From the NCBI RefSeq assembly GCF_000282355.1, contig NZ_AKJL01000150.1, forward strand, positions 1 through 56,721: a stretch of 56,721 nucleotides of DNA. Direction: 5' to 3'. The notes beneath the pieces are model-generated. The model saw only the letters and a list, made by a program, of their open reading frames with translations. It had not been told where the DNA came from and searched no databases. The translations under genes were made by a program, and so were the position numbers. Positions 18,118 to 27,278 of this stretch are shown in pieces. Every line of letters begins with the position of its first letter. The stretch's first letter is position 1. This stretch comes from Pseudomonas sp. GM49 (lineage in GTDB: Bacteria; Pseudomonadota; Gammaproteobacteria; Pseudomonadales; Pseudomonadaceae).

Positions 18118-19408
18118 GGAAGAACTCCAGCATGGCGTCGCTGTTGACGCGGTAGTTAAGGTTGCCGCAATGGCCGCCGTGCGGGTAAACGGTCAGGCGA
18201 TCGCCAAAGGTCCTGCGCAGGAAACCCAGGTCACCCGGGCCGAGGATCACGTCATCGGCGTTGTGCATGACAGCAATTTTCGGGCTGTCGTGCAGATAGT
18301 CCTTCAGTGCATACAGGCTCACTTGGTCAATCAGTTGCAGCAGGCTGCCGCCGTCGGTTCGGGCGCGCCACATCGGGATGACTTGTTCGGTGATGTAGCA
18401 GTCGAAGTCGCATTGCAGCGCACGCTTGAGGAATGGCGTGAGGCTGGTGCCCTCGGTGATCGGGAACTTGGGTGGGGTGATCAGGCCGCGACGGTTGATC
18501 AGGTCCGAGGTGAAGGCAATGTCGGCCGCCGAAAAGCGGAACGACGTGCCGATCAGCATGGCCATCTGTTCGTTGGTCAGGTGCTGCTTGGACTGCTGGA
18601 AGTCGTAGAGCAGGGCGTCGTTGAGGTCGATGTAGCCCTTCTGCTGGAAGTAGCGGGTCAGTTTGTTCAGCACCAGTTCATAGAACGTGGTGCTGTTGTT
18701 GATGCCCTTGACCTCGGTCTGTACCAGCTTGTCGAGGTTGGTGATCGAGGTGTAGAGGTTGACCGGCGGGTTGAGCAGCAGGACTTTCTTGAAGTTGAAG
18801 CTGCGGCGGGTTTCATCCAGGTGCGCGACGAAGGCGGCATCCAGTGCACCGAGGCTGTACCCGGTCAGGTAGTAATCGGTGACCGGCACTTTCGGGTTCT
18901 GTGCCCGCACGGCCTGCATCACCCGGTACATGTCTTCGGCGTCTTCCTTGGAAACCCCTGGCGTGGCGAAGCGTGATGCGGCACTCATGAAGTCATAGCT
19001 GGTGGGCGATGACAGCTGTACCACGTGGTAACCGGCCTTGTAGTAGAGCTTCTTCAGGTATTCGTTCAGGCTGCTGTCATAACGTGCACCGGTGCCGGCG
19101 ATCAGGAAAATCAGCGGCGCGGCGTGATCCTGCGTGGCAATGCGATAATCGAGTTTCTTGACCGCCCAGAAGTTGTCCGGCAATTCGAACGCCCGCTCAG
19201 GACGCAAGGTGACGCTGCGCACCGCCTGATCAATGTCATCGTCCAGAGGTAGCTCCGGACGCAAGTCCGGCGGCGTGGTCGCGATGGTAGCCTCGAACGG
19301 ATTAGTCAGGGGGTAGCCATAACTGGCGGCATCAATATCGACTGCCAGTGCGGACGCACTCAATATAAGGCCGCCAAACAAGGCGGCGAAGCGCAAGGAA
19401 CGGAGCAT
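18110..19408 (-). CDS. Exported alpha/beta-hydrolase-like protein paired with mlaA
   Basis: A 432-residue protein with signal peptide (MLRSLRFAALFGGLILSASALA). The fold is alpha/beta hydrolase: oxyanion region FLIAGTGARYDSS, nucleophile motif GYSLGA with Ser185, an acid candidate in MHNADDVI and a C-terminal HGGHCG histidine. Homologues are often labelled serine/threonine protein kinase in databases, which the sequence does not support. Being exported and translationally coupled (8-base overlap) to an MlaA-type protein suggests a periplasmic lipase or esterase acting with outer-membrane phospholipid turnover. The substrate is unknown. Confidence 0.8.
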   Translation of the reverse strand: MLRSLRFAALFGGLILSASALAVDIDAASYGYPLTNPFEATIATTPPDLRPELPLDDDIDQAVRSVTLRPERAFELPDNFWAVKKLDYRIATQDHAAPLIFLIAGTGARYDSSLNEYLKKLYYKAGYHVVQLSSPTSYDFMSAASRFATPGVSKEDAEDMYRVMQAVRAQNPKVPVTDYYLTGYSLGALDAAFVAHLDETRRSFNFKKVLLLNPPVNLYTSITNLDKLVQTEVKGINNSTTFYELVLNKLTRYFQQKGYIDLNDALLYDFQQSKQHLTNEQMAMLIGTSFRFSAADIAFTSDLINRRGLITPPKFPITEGTSLTPFLKRALQCDFDCYITEQVIPMWRARTDGGSLLQLIDQVSLYALKDYLHDSPKIAVMHNADDVILGPGDLGFLRRTFGDRLTVYPHGGHCGNLNYRVNSDAMLEFFRG

Positions 19409-19633
19409 GACTAAATCCCTTAGAGGAAGGTGCCGAAGGAGTTTCGCAGGCTAAGACCACCGGATCTGCGCCAAAGTGCCAACCCTCGGCACCAAACTGG
19501 CCTAATTTCGAAGTAATAGTAGCCGGACGATACACTTTGCTGCGATTGAATGGCCAGTTAACTGTTGTTAACGCTTGCGAAACGCTTTCGGGCGATTAAG
19601 CTGGCCGCCGTTTTTCGCCAATTGGAGTGCTTC

Positions 19634-20002
19634 ATGTCCCGTCGTCTGCCCGTGATTCTGCTGCTTGTTTTGCTGCCTGTCTGGCTGGCCGCCAGTTATG
19701 GCGCGCGTTATGGCTTCATGGAGGATGCACAGTGGGTCGGCATTTGCGTGGATGAGGCGAGCCGTTGGGAATGCCAGGTGCGTTCGAACCTGGGGCTGAT
19801 GATTCACTTCGCGGTTCTGGGCTGGGCTGCGCTGGGCGCGGCGATCATCGGTTTTGTCGTGCCGGGGCGGGCAGGCTGGTGGCTGGCGGTGCTGGCGCTG
19901 GTGTTCGGGTTTCCGGCGCTGGCGTTGTACAACACCACGCTGGCGGTGTTTGCGGTGGTGATTGCGGGGTTGCGGTTGGTCAGGGCTTCCCGTAGCGCCT
20001 GA
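19634..20002 (+). CDS. Small membrane protein of unknown function
   Basis: A 122-residue protein with four predicted membrane segments (about 6-22, 56-76, 82-98 and 100-118). The first loop, probably periplasmic, carries two Cys (38 and 47) nine residues apart, as in VGICVDEASRWEC, which may form a disulfide. ATG 19634 (MSRRLPVIL) is chosen because TTGGAG lies about 8 bases upstream and the protein character begins there. No family recognised. It stands alone, with a REP pair downstream. Confidence 0.75.
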   Translation: MSRRLPVILLLVLLPVWLAASYGARYGFMEDAQWVGICVDEASRWECQVRSNLGLMIHFAVLGWAALGAAIIGFVVPGRAGWWLAVLALVFGFPALALYNTTLAVFAVVIAGLRLVRASRSA

Positions 20003-20010
20003 TAGTCCGC

Positions 20011-20104
20011 TATCGCGAGCAGGCTCGCTCCCACAGTAGATCTTCAGTGAACACAAAGTCCGTGTGCGATAAAGATCAATTGTGGGAGCGAGCTTGCTCG
20101 CGAT
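20011..20104. repeat. REP inverted pair
   Basis: Units at 20011-20036 and 20081-20104 in opposite orientation, between the small membrane protein gene and the convergent GH17 gene. The first unit has GCAGGCTCGC instead of GCAAGCTCGC. Confidence 0.8.
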
Positions 20105-20128
20105 GAGGCCAGTCAGGTCGCTAAAGAG

Positions 20129-21682
20129 TCAAGCCTTGCGAACCCGCAAGCAACGCCACAACGCCACCACCATCAACACACTCACCAGCGCCCAGCCCCA
20201 GGCCTGCTGATTCTGCAAACCTTCACGGAACAGCTGCGGCGCGATGCCGGCGCCGATGATGAAGGTCAACAGTGCAATCTCCCGACGCGGCACGCTCACC
20301 GGACGGCACAGATACACCAGCGCCGGCAGGATGAACGCGACGCTCGGGAAGCTGCGATAACGCGGATCGAACACCAGCTCCAGCATCATCACTGCCGCCG
20401 CGAAACCTGCCGTTGCAACCAGCCAGCCAGCACGGCGCTCCAACCAGTTGAAAGCCCGCCCGCGCCAACCGGTACGAGGGCTCAACGTCAGCGCGGCATG
20501 GGCCAGCACCAGCAGATTCAGTGCGGTCAGCAATGCGACCCATAGCCATTCACTGGTAAAACGCGTGGTCACCCGTGCCAGGTCACCCCAGGCGCCAATC
20601 GAGCAGGCCGCCAATGCACCGAGCAGGGGCAGCACCAGCGCCGAGCGCGTCGTGCGAACCCGGCCACCGAGCAGCAACGTGCCGATGAAGATCAATCCGC
20701 CTGCCGCCAGCCATTGCGACCAGTACGGTACGTTTGTCACTGGCCCGGCCAGCACGCCCTTGTCCTGGCGATCGGCATCGAACAGCCCCCAGTAACCCCC
20801 GACCGCACCTTCACTGGCGCGCTTCCACGGTTGGTCGAAGGCTTCGATCAGGTTGTAGTGCCAGCCCTGTTGCTCGGCCATGGCGACAAAGCCACGAATG
20901 AACCTGGCTTCGTTGACCCGGCTCGGCAGGGCCGTCTCGCGCTGGCGACCTTCGCTGGGCCAGCCGGTTTCGCCGATCAATATATCCTTGGGAGCGAATT
21001 TGTTGCCGAACACCTGGCGCACTTCGGCCACATGTTGCAGGGCGGCGTCGATGTTCGACGGATCATCTTCCCAGTACGGCAACAAATGGATGGTCAGGAA
21101 GTCCACGGCGGGTGCGATTTCCGGATGCTTGAGCCAGAACTCCCAGACGTCGGCATAAGTGACAGGCTGCTTGACCTGGCTTTTGACCTTGTTGATCAGC
21201 CTGGCCAGTTGTGCGCCAGTGACTTCCTTGCGCAGCAGGGTTTCGTTGCCGACGATCACCGCGCTCACCACATCCGGGTTGGCATTGGCCGAGGCGATCA
21301 GCAGGTCGACTTCTTTCTCGGTGTCCACCGGGTTGCTGTTGACCCAGGCGCCGATCATCAGCTTCAAGCCGTGCTTGCGCGCAAGGCCCGGCAGGGCTTC
21401 GAGGCCGGTCATGGAATAGGTGCGGATGCATTCGAAGCTTTTGGCCAGCAGCGCCAGGTCGGCATCCATACGCTCGGGGCGCAAATTGAATGGCACATCG
21501 AACGGCGATTGATCCTTGTCGAACGGCGTGTAGGACGCGCATTGCAGCTTGTGCGTTGCGCTGGCCACGTCCGGCAGGATCACCGGTTTGCCGAGGCCGT
21601 ACCAGAAGCCGCCAAGGGCAAACAGCCCCAGCAGGCAAGCGAATAGATAAGCAGCAAAAGGGAAACGGGATGTCGCGGACAT
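20129..21682 (-). CDS. Membrane-bound GH17 beta-glucanosyltransferase-like protein
   Basis: A 517-residue fusion of an exported GH17 domain and a membrane part. After one N-terminal helix (about 8-28) comes the catalytic barrel, residues about 45-325, with acid/base Glu147 in VGNETLL and nucleophile Glu238 in LIGETGWPSEG. From about 335 there are seven or eight membrane helices to the C-terminus. This layout matches the Pseudomonas enzymes Bgt20/Glt20, which elongate or branch beta-1,3-glucan; similar proteins are annotated beta-(1-6) glucan synthase. A role in periplasmic or cyclic glucan remodelling is likely. ATG 21682 is chosen because the signal anchor begins there. Confidence 0.85.
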   Translation of the reverse strand: MSATSRFPFAAYLFACLLGLFALGGFWYGLGKPVILPDVASATHKLQCASYTPFDKDQSPFDVPFNLRPERMDADLALLAKSFECIRTYSMTGLEALPGLARKHGLKLMIGAWVNSNPVDTEKEVDLLIASANANPDVVSAVIVGNETLLRKEVTGAQLARLINKVKSQVKQPVTYADVWEFWLKHPEIAPAVDFLTIHLLPYWEDDPSNIDAALQHVAEVRQVFGNKFAPKDILIGETGWPSEGRQRETALPSRVNEARFIRGFVAMAEQQGWHYNLIEAFDQPWKRASEGAVGGYWGLFDADRQDKGVLAGPVTNVPYWSQWLAAGGLIFIGTLLLGGRVRTTRSALVLPLLGALAACSIGAWGDLARVTTRFTSEWLWVALLTALNLLVLAHAALTLSPRTGWRGRAFNWLERRAGWLVATAGFAAAVMMLELVFDPRYRSFPSVAFILPALVYLCRPVSVPRREIALLTFIIGAGIAPQLFREGLQNQQAWGWALVSVLMVVALWRCLRVRKA

Positions 21683-22012
21683 GGTCAGGCCGTGTGGGAG
21701 CAAAGCGGCGCATGTTACCTGCATTTACCGCGTGCTTGGTGGCCTGCATGAATTTGACATGCAAAGTTCGGACGGATTGGCAGGGAGGGGTATTGCGGCG
21801 AGGATTAATGGCTTTCTGATGTCGTTTCTCGATGGCTTGAGGTCGCTCGCAGAGCAGGTCGTGACGAGCGTCAGGTTGATTATCGAGGGCGTCAGTACTC
21901 CGCTGATGTTTGGACGAGTTTGCTGTGAGGCGTGATGGGGGCGCTGTGCACCATAACAATACGTTTAAGCGACTCGGCATCCGTCGAGCGCAGCACTTTC
22001 GGGGAAGTAACG
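21683..22012. other. Gene-free stretch between the GH17 gene and the betaine-binding gene
   Basis: About 330 bases between two divergent genes. It must hold both promoters, but I see no strong sigma70 match, no terminator and no REP. Small open frames here have no protein character. Confidence 0.6.
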
Positions 22013-22864
22013 ATGAAGATGCGACGACTCTTGGGCGCAGGTGCGGCTTTGGTGCTGGCGATCAGTTCTACCGTGGCCAGTGCCGCCAGCAAAGAAGTGA
22101 CGATAGGTTATGTCGACGGTTGGTCGGACAGTGTTGCCACGACCAACGTGGCTGCCGAAGTGATCAGGCAGAAACTCGGTTATGACGTGAAGCTGCAAGC
22201 CGTTGCCACCGGGATCATGTGGCAGGGCGTGGCCACTGGCAAACTCGACGCCATGCTGTCGGCCTGGCTGCCGGTGACCCACGGCGAATACTGGACGAAG
22301 AACAAGGATCAGGTCGTCGATTACGGCCCGAACTTCAAGGACGCAAAAATCGGCCTGATCGTGCCGGAGTACGTTAAAGCCAAGACCATCGAGGACCTGA
22401 AAACCGACGACAGCTTCAAGAATCGCATCGTTGGCATCGACGCCGGTTCAGGCGTGATGCTCAAGACCGATCAGGCGATCAAGGACTATGACCTGACCGG
22501 TTATCAACTCAAGGCCAGTTCCGGCGCCGGCATGATTGCCGAGCTGACCCGTGCCGAGAAGAAAAACGAATCCATTGCCGTGACCGGTTGGGTGCCGCAC
22601 TGGATGTTCGCCAAGTGGAAACTGCGTTTCCTCGAAGACTCGAAAGGCGTGTACGGCGCGGCTGAAACCGTGAACAGCATCGGCAGCAAAGAACTGGGTA
22701 CCAAGGCGCCGGAAGTGGCCAAGTTCCTGAAGAACTTCCAGTGGGCCTCCAAAGACGAAATCGGTCAGGTCATGCTGGCGATCCAGGATGGTGCCAAGCC
22801 TGAAGCGGCGGCGAAGGATTGGATCGCCAAACACCCTGAGCGTGTTGCTGACTGGACTAAATGA
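22013..22864 (+). CDS. Glycine betaine/choline-type ABC substrate-binding protein (orphan)
   Basis: A 283-residue periplasmic binding protein of the OpuAC family. The signal peptide is MKMRRLLGAGAALVLAISSTVASA. The mature protein has VTIGYVDGWSDSVATTN and LSAWLPVTHGEYW, typical of quaternary-amine-binding proteins, where Trp residues form the aromatic cage. GGGGAAG lies about 6 bases before the ATG. No permease or ATPase gene is next to it, so it is a solitary binding protein like BetX, CaiX and CbcX of P. aeruginosa, which feed one shared Cbc permease. The ligand (betaine, carnitine, choline or other) cannot be chosen from sequence alone. Confidence 0.88.
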   Translation: MKMRRLLGAGAALVLAISSTVASAASKEVTIGYVDGWSDSVATTNVAAEVIRQKLGYDVKLQAVATGIMWQGVATGKLDAMLSAWLPVTHGEYWTKNKDQVVDYGPNFKDAKIGLIVPEYVKAKTIEDLKTDDSFKNRIVGIDAGSGVMLKTDQAIKDYDLTGYQLKASSGAGMIAELTRAEKKNESIAVTGWVPHWMFAKWKLRFLEDSKGVYGAAETVNSIGSKELGTKAPEVAKFLKNFQWASKDEIGQVMLAIQDGAKPEAAAKDWIAKHPERVADWTK

Positions 22865-22895
22865 TTTGAGCTGACGCGTCTGGTCAGCACCTTGC

Positions 22896-22936
22896 AGGGT
22901 CGCTTGGCAAACTTATGCCAAGCGGCCCTTTGCTTT
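22896..22936 (+). terminator. Intrinsic terminator after the betaine-binding gene
   Basis: GGGTCGCTTGGC pairs with GCCAAGCGGCCC across an 8-base loop, followed by TTTGCTTTT. Confidence 0.8.
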
Positions 22937-22937
22937 T

Positions 22938-23039
22938 CTGTAGGAGCGAGCTTGCTCGCGATGGGCGTGAACGTTAACGCGTGCTGTCTGAAAAAAGTGC
23001 GGCGTCTTCAAATTCTTCGCGAGCAAGCTCGCTCCTACA
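22938..23039. repeat. REP inverted pair
   Basis: Units at 22938-22961 and about 23015-23039 in opposite orientation, directly after the terminator of the betaine-binding gene. Confidence 0.85.
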
Positions 23040-23083
23040 ATTGGCAGTTCTGTCATGTGGTTCTAAGACTAAGGTCGTCTGGA

Positions 23084-23100
23084 ACCTGCCCCGCAGCCGC
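23084..23100 (+). promoter_or_regulatory. Weak sigma54-like element upstream of yjcH-actP
   Basis: TGGAACCTGCCCCGCA has GG and GC with the 10-base spacing of a -24/-12 promoter, but the GC is not preceded by TT and other positions are off. Acetate uptake genes in pseudomonads are known to be controlled by the CrbS/R two-component system, so this match may be chance. Confidence 0.2.
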
Positions 23101-23149
23101 ATAGAGTGGATACCGTTCCAACTAAATCTGTGCTGCGAGGATAAAAACA

Positions 23150-23461
23150 ATGAACGACAGCATTTACCTCTCGATTCAAAACAGCCCGCGCTTCAAGGAG
23201 CTGGTTAGCAAGAGGGAACGATTCGCCTGGATTCTTTCGGCGATCATGCTTGGGCTTTACTCCGCCTTCATCCTTTTAATTGCCTACGGGCCGCAAGTGC
23301 TGGGTACGAAAATCGGTCCCGAGTCTTCGATTACCTGGGGCATACCGATTGGCGTCGGGCTGATTGTTTCGGCCTTCGTCCTGACGGGTATCTACGTACG
23401 ACGTGCCAATGGCGAGTTTGACGACCTGAACAATGCGATTCTCAAGGAGGCTCAGCAATGA
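23150..23461 (+). CDS. yjcH: DUF485 membrane protein YjcH
   Basis: A 103-residue DUF485 protein with two hydrophobic helices (about 27-48 and 61-82) and the family pair [16 protein letters not shown] at the front and [12 protein letters not shown] at the end. YjcH is always next to the acetate permease ActP and is thought to help its assembly or function. AGGATAAAAACA precedes the ATG. It overlaps actP by four bases (ATGA), showing translational coupling. Confidence 0.93.
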   Translation: MNDSIYLSIQNSPRFKELVSKRERFAWILSAIMLGLYSAFILLIAYGPQVLGTKIGPESSITWGIPIGVGLIVSAFVLTGIYVRRANGEFDDLNNAILKEAQQ

Positions 23462-25116
23462 TCCGGCGTCTACTGGCTCTATTGAGCATCGCGGCTTTTG
23501 CACCGGGCGCCTGGGCGGCTGACGCCCTGACCGGTGAAGTGCACAAACAACCCCTCAACGTCGCCGCGATCCTGATGTTCGTGGTGTTCGTGGGTGCAAC
23601 CCTGTGCATTACTTACTGGGCCTCCAAGCGCAACAAGTCGGCTGCGGACTACTATGCGGCGGGTGGCAAGATCACCGGGTTCCAGAACGGCCTGGCGATT
23701 GCCGGCGACTACATGTCGGCCGCCTCGTTCCTGGGGATTTCCGCGCTGGTGTTCGCTTCCGGCTATGACGGGCTGATCTATTCGATCGGCTTCCTGGTGG
23801 GCTGGCCGATCATTCTGTTCCTGATCGCCGAGCGCCTGCGTAACCTGGGCAAGTACACCTTTGCCGACGTGGCGTCCTACCGCCTCGGGCAAACCCAGAT
23901 TCGCACACTGTCCGCCTGCGGTTCGCTGGTGGTGGTGGCGTTCTACCTGATCGCCCAGATGGTGGGTGCCGGCAAGCTGATCCAGCTGCTGTTCGGCCTC
24001 GACTATCACGTCGCGGTGATTCTGGTGGGCGTGCTGATGTGCCTTTACGTGTTGTTCGGCGGCATGCTGGCGACCACCTGGGTACAAATCATCAAGGCGG
24101 TTCTGTTGTTGTCCGGCGCTTCCTTCATGGCGCTGATGGTGATGAAACACGTCAACTTCGATTTCAACATGCTGTTTTCCGAGGCAATCAAGGTTCACCC
24201 TAAAGGTGACGCGATCATGAGCCCGGGCGGCCTGGTGAAAGATCCGGTCTCGGCGTTCTCCCTCGGCCTGGCACTGATGTTCGGTACTGCTGGCCTGCCG
24301 CACATCCTGATGCGCTTCTTCACCGTGAGTGACGCAAAGGAAGCTCGCAAGAGCGTGCTGTACGCAACCGGCTTCATTGGCTACTTCTACATCCTGACCT
24401 TCATCATCGGTTTCGGCGCGATCCTGCTGGTCAGCACCAACCCGGCCTTCAAAGACGCGGCCGGCGCGTTGCTCGGTGGTAACAACATGGCGGCGGTACA
24501 CCTGGCCAACGCGGTCGGTGGCAGCATTTTCCTGGGCTTCATCTCGGCCGTGGCGTTCGCGACCATTCTGGCGGTAGTTGCCGGTCTGACCCTGGCCGGT
24601 GCTTCGGCGGTGTCCCACGACCTGTATGCCAGTGTGATCAAGAAGGGCAAGGCCAACGAGAAGGATGAGATTCGTATTTCGAAGATCACCACCGTTGCTC
24701 TGGGTGTGCTGGCCATCGTTCTGGGCATTCTGTTCGAAAGCCAGAACATCGCGTTCATGGTGGGCCTGGCGTTCTCCATCGCGGCGAGCTGCAACTTCCC
24801 GGTACTGCTGCTTTCCATGTACTGGAAAAAGCTGACCACCCGCGGTGCGATGATTGGTGGCTGGATGGGCCTGGTCAGTGCTGTAGGCCTGATGATCCTT
24901 GGCCCGACCATTTGGGTGCAGATCCTGCATCACGAGAAAGCCATCTTCCCGTATGAGTACCCGGCGCTGTTCTCGATGATGATTGCCTTTGTCGGGATCT
25001 GGTTCTTCTCGGTTACCGACAAGTCCACTGCGGCTGACAATGAGCGGGCGCTGTTCTTCCCGCAGTTTGTTCGTTCGCAGACCGGGTTGGGGGCGAGTGG
25101 GGCGGTTTCGCACTAA
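23458..25116 (+). CDS. actP: Cation/acetate symporter ActP
   Basis: A 552-residue sodium:solute symporter (SSF family). It has an N-terminal signal-like helix ([20 protein letters not shown]), then about 13 helices. The SSF signature is visible as [20 protein letters not shown] and [20 protein letters not shown], and the mid-protein loop [15 protein letters not shown] is typical of ActP. It takes up acetate and other short carboxylates with a cation. It is coupled to yjcH by a four-base overlap; acs, the usual third gene, is not adjacent here. A terminator follows. Confidence 0.95.
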   Translation: MIRRLLALLSIAAFAPGAWAADALTGEVHKQPLNVAAILMFVVFVGATLCITYWASKRNKSAADYYAAGGKITGFQNGLAIAGDYMSAASFLGISALVFASGYDGLIYSIGFLVGWPIILFLIAERLRNLGKYTFADVASYRLGQTQIRTLSACGSLVVVAFYLIAQMVGAGKLIQLLFGLDYHVAVILVGVLMCLYVLFGGMLATTWVQIIKAVLLLSGASFMALMVMKHVNFDFNMLFSEAIKVHPKGDAIMSPGGLVKDPVSAFSLGLALMFGTAGLPHILMRFFTVSDAKEARKSVLYATGFIGYFYILTFIIGFGAILLVSTNPAFKDAAGALLGGNNMAAVHLANAVGGSIFLGFISAVAFATILAVVAGLTLAGASAVSHDLYASVIKKGKANEKDEIRISKITTVALGVLAIVLGILFESQNIAFMVGLAFSIAASCNFPVLLLSMYWKKLTTRGAMIGGWMGLVSAVGLMILGPTIWVQILHHEKAIFPYEYPALFSMMIAFVGIWFFSVTDKSTAADNERALFFPQFVRSQTGLGASGAVSH

Positions 25117-25153
25117 GGCTTCCAGGCTTTATATATAAGTTGCACTGACATTG

Positions 25154-25186
25154 AATGCCCCGGTCGAGAGATCGGGGCATTTTTTG
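25154..25186 (+). terminator. Intrinsic terminator after actP
   Basis: ATGCCCCG and CGGGGCAT form an 8-bp stem followed by six Ts. Confidence 0.9.
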
Positions 25187-25337
25187 TTGGGCGATAATCG
25201 ACCTGTTTTTTTGTGGTCGTGTACACCTCCCCTCAGCCTGCCGAGGGGGCGGGTGGATCAAGATCAAGAGCCGCAGGCGAGCACACGCTCGGCCTGTTGA
25301 GTGGTGAGGAGCTGCGGGTGTACGCCGCTTTGCTCTT

Positions 25338-25439
25338 CTGTAGGAGCGAGCTTGCTCGCGAAAAACCTGAGAGCACCGCGGGGTGTCAGGCTCCCCGCAT
25401 CATCGTTGACCTCCATCGCGAGCAAGCTCGCTCCTACAG
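25338..25439. repeat. REP inverted pair
   Basis: Units at 25338-25361 and 25414-25439 in opposite orientation. They occupy the middle of the 505-base gene-free stretch between actP and gltA (25117-25621), whose only other contents I can name are the two terminators. Confidence 0.85.
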
Positions 25440-25540
25440 GCCGGGCGGCGTTCCGTTTTTCCAAGTAACCCGCTGTAAAGGTGGCCGTTACCGCAGCAAT
25501 GGATATGTACGCCAACTTAGCCGACGCCAAATGCTACACA

Positions 25541-25585
25541 AACAAAAACGGCCTCCTGCTCTTTATATAAAAAGCAGAGGCCGTT
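25541..25585 (-). terminator. Terminator after gltA
   Basis: AACGGCCTC-CTGCT pairs with AGCAG-AGGCCGTT (one bulge) and, read on the minus strand, is followed by TTTTTG. It lies 37 bases past the gltA stop. Confidence 0.8.
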
Positions 25586-25621
25586 CCCGGTACAACTCAA
25601 CTCGCTACAGCAAGACAGCTC

Positions 25622-26911
25622 TTACTTGCGGTCTTCCAGCCTGGTGATGTCACGCGACTCGTAGCCGGTGTACAGCTGGCGCGGGCGGCCGATCTTGTAC
25701 GGGCTGGAGAGCATTTCTTTCCAGTGGGAGATCCAGCCGACGGTCCGCGCCAGGGCGAAGATCACGGTGAACATGCTGGTTGGAATGCCGATCGCCTTGA
25801 GGATGATCCCCGAGTAGAAGTCGACGTTCGGGTACAGCGAGCGTTCGATGAAGTACGGGTCGGTCAGGGCGATCTCTTCCAGGCGCATGGCCAGTTCGAG
25901 TTGCGGATCGTTCTGGATGCCCAGTTCCTTCAGCACTTCGTCGCAGGTCTGCTTCATTACTGTGGCGCGTGGGTCGCGGTTTTTGTAAACGCGGTGACCG
26001 AAGCCCATCAGTTTGAATGGATCGTTCTTGTCCTTGGCCTTGGCGATGAACTTGTCGATGTTCGAAACATCGCCGATTTCATCGAGCATGGTCAGTACGG
26101 CTTCGTTTGCACCGCCGTGGGCAGGGCCCCACAGTGCAGCGATACCGGCAGCGATACAGGCGAACGGGTTGGCACCCGAAGAGCCCGCCAGGCGCACGGT
26201 GGACGTCGAGGCGTTCTGCTCGTGGTCGGCATGGAGGATGAAGATCCGGTCCATGGCCTTGGCGAGTACCGGGCTGATCGGTTTGATCTCGCACGGGGTG
26301 TTGAACATCATGTGCAGGAAGTTTTCCGCATACGACAGGTCGTTGCGCGGGTACATCATGGGTTGGCCCATGGAGTACTTGTAAACCATTGCGGCCAGGG
26401 TCGGCATCTTGGCAACCAGGCGGATCGCGGAAATTTCGCGATGCTGCGGGTTATTGATGTCCAGGGAGTCGTGGTAGAACGCCGAGAGGGCGCCGACTAC
26501 GCCGCACATGACGGCCATCGGGTGGGCGTCGCGACGGAAGCCGTTGAAGAAGGTCTTCAGCTGCTCGTGAACCATGGTGTGGTTCTTCACGGTGCTGACG
26601 AACTGGGCCTTCTGTTCTGCGGTCGGCAGTTCGCCGTTGAGCAGCAGATAGCAGGTTTCCAGGTAGTCCGACTTTTCAGCCAGCTGTTCGATCGGGTAGC
26701 CGCGGTGCAGCAGAATGCCGTTGTCGCCGTCGATATAGGTGATCTTCGACTCGCACGAGGCGGTCGACATGAAGCCTGGGTCAAAGGTGAAACGGCCCGT
26801 GGCCGTCAGGCCCCGAACATCGATAACATCGGGACCAACGGTGCCGGTTAAAATGGGCAGCTCGACGGGGGCTGCGCCCTCGATGATCAACTGCGCTTTT
26901 TTGTCAGCCAT
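25622..26911 (-). CDS. gltA: Citrate synthase
   Basis: A 429-residue type II (hexameric, Gram-negative) citrate synthase. Active-site residues are seen as His in HGGANEAVL, His in [15 protein letters not shown] and Asp in YPNVDFYSG. It condenses acetyl-CoA and oxaloacetate to citrate, opening the TCA cycle. GGAGG lies 5-9 bases before the ATG. It is transcribed away from the sdh-suc block from a strong sigma70 promoter (26970-26997) that faces the sdhC promoter, so the first step and the second half of the cycle share one control region. Confidence 0.97.
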   Translation of the reverse strand: MADKKAQLIIEGAAPVELPILTGTVGPDVIDVRGLTATGRFTFDPGFMSTASCESKITYIDGDNGILLHRGYPIEQLAEKSDYLETCYLLLNGELPTAEQKAQFVSTVKNHTMVHEQLKTFFNGFRRDAHPMAVMCGVVGALSAFYHDSLDINNPQHREISAIRLVAKMPTLAAMVYKYSMGQPMMYPRNDLSYAENFLHMMFNTPCEIKPISPVLAKAMDRIFILHADHEQNASTSTVRLAGSSGANPFACIAAGIAALWGPAHGGANEAVLTMLDEIGDVSNIDKFIAKAKDKNDPFKLMGFGHRVYKNRDPRATVMKQTCDEVLKELGIQNDPQLELAMRLEEIALTDPYFIERSLYPNVDFYSGIILKAIGIPTSMFTVIFALARTVGWISHWKEMLSSPYKIGRPRQLYTGYESRDITRLEDRK

Positions 26912-26969
26912 GTGGCCTCCTATTTATGCTTGAAATCATCAGACAGACCCCCCACGCAGGGCCCGCACC

Positions 26970-26997
26970 ACTATAGTGAGATAAATTCGAATGTCAA
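26970..26997 (-). promoter_or_regulatory. Sigma70 promoter of gltA
   Basis: On the minus strand TTGACA (26997-26992) is followed after 16 bases by TATAGT (26975-26970), a near-consensus promoter about 60 bases before the gltA start. It lies in the 363-base region between gltA and sdhC. Confidence 0.75.
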
Positions 26998-27111
26998 TTT
27001 GCCTAAAGTCTTGCTCCAGAAGGCTTTAACCGGACTTTTTTCTCGAAATTGGCTGCCATTTACGCCTTTTATGTCAGTTGCGCAATCAGCTGTTCGGGTT
27101 AGGTGTTTGCG

Positions 27112-27140
27112 TTGTCATTAGTAGCCTAACTGTCTATACT
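27112..27140 (+). promoter_or_regulatory. Sigma70 promoter of the sdh-suc operon
   Basis: TTGTCA (27112-27117) and TATACT (27135-27140) are 17 bases apart. Predicted transcription start about 27147, leaving a leader of about 128 bases before sdhC. Confidence 0.75.
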
Positions 27141-27260
27141 CGGCCACCGACCGCCAAGGGCTTTTGGGCCTGCTTTATTGGGGGTCGCATCCCTGGGTGG
27201 TGGTTACCTGACCAGTGCACTCCCCAACAACTTTGCCCTGATTGTTAGGGGCTCTTCAGT

Positions 27261-27278
27261 GTGAAAAAAAAGCCGTGA
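27261..27278 (+). CDS. Possible 5-codon leader peptide overlapping the sdhC start
   Basis: GTG at 27261 sits 8 bases after a Shine-Dalgarno AGGGGC (27247-27252) and reads Met-Lys-Lys-Lys-Pro, then stops at TGA 27276-27278. The sdhC GTG start (27275) overlaps this stop as GTGA. An A-run of eight (27264-27271) lies inside. Either a coupled leader peptide, or the true sdhC N-terminus with one A missing: nine As would give an in-frame MKKKAVKSQRP start. Confidence 0.4.
   Translation: MKKKP

Noticed and set aside
18110..19408. Serine/threonine protein kinase label for the mlaA partner
   Set aside because: No kinase motifs (no GxGxxG/HRD/DFG); the GYSLGA motif and fold order indicate an alpha/beta hydrolase.
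23084..23100. Sigma54 promoter for yjcH-actP
   Set aside because: Only the GG/GC spacing fits; the element is kept as a low-confidence feature and not as a finding.
23479..25113. A 544-codon minus-strand frame across actP
   Set aside because: Complementary to a membrane protein; rich in Arg/His/Gln and with no recognisable domain.
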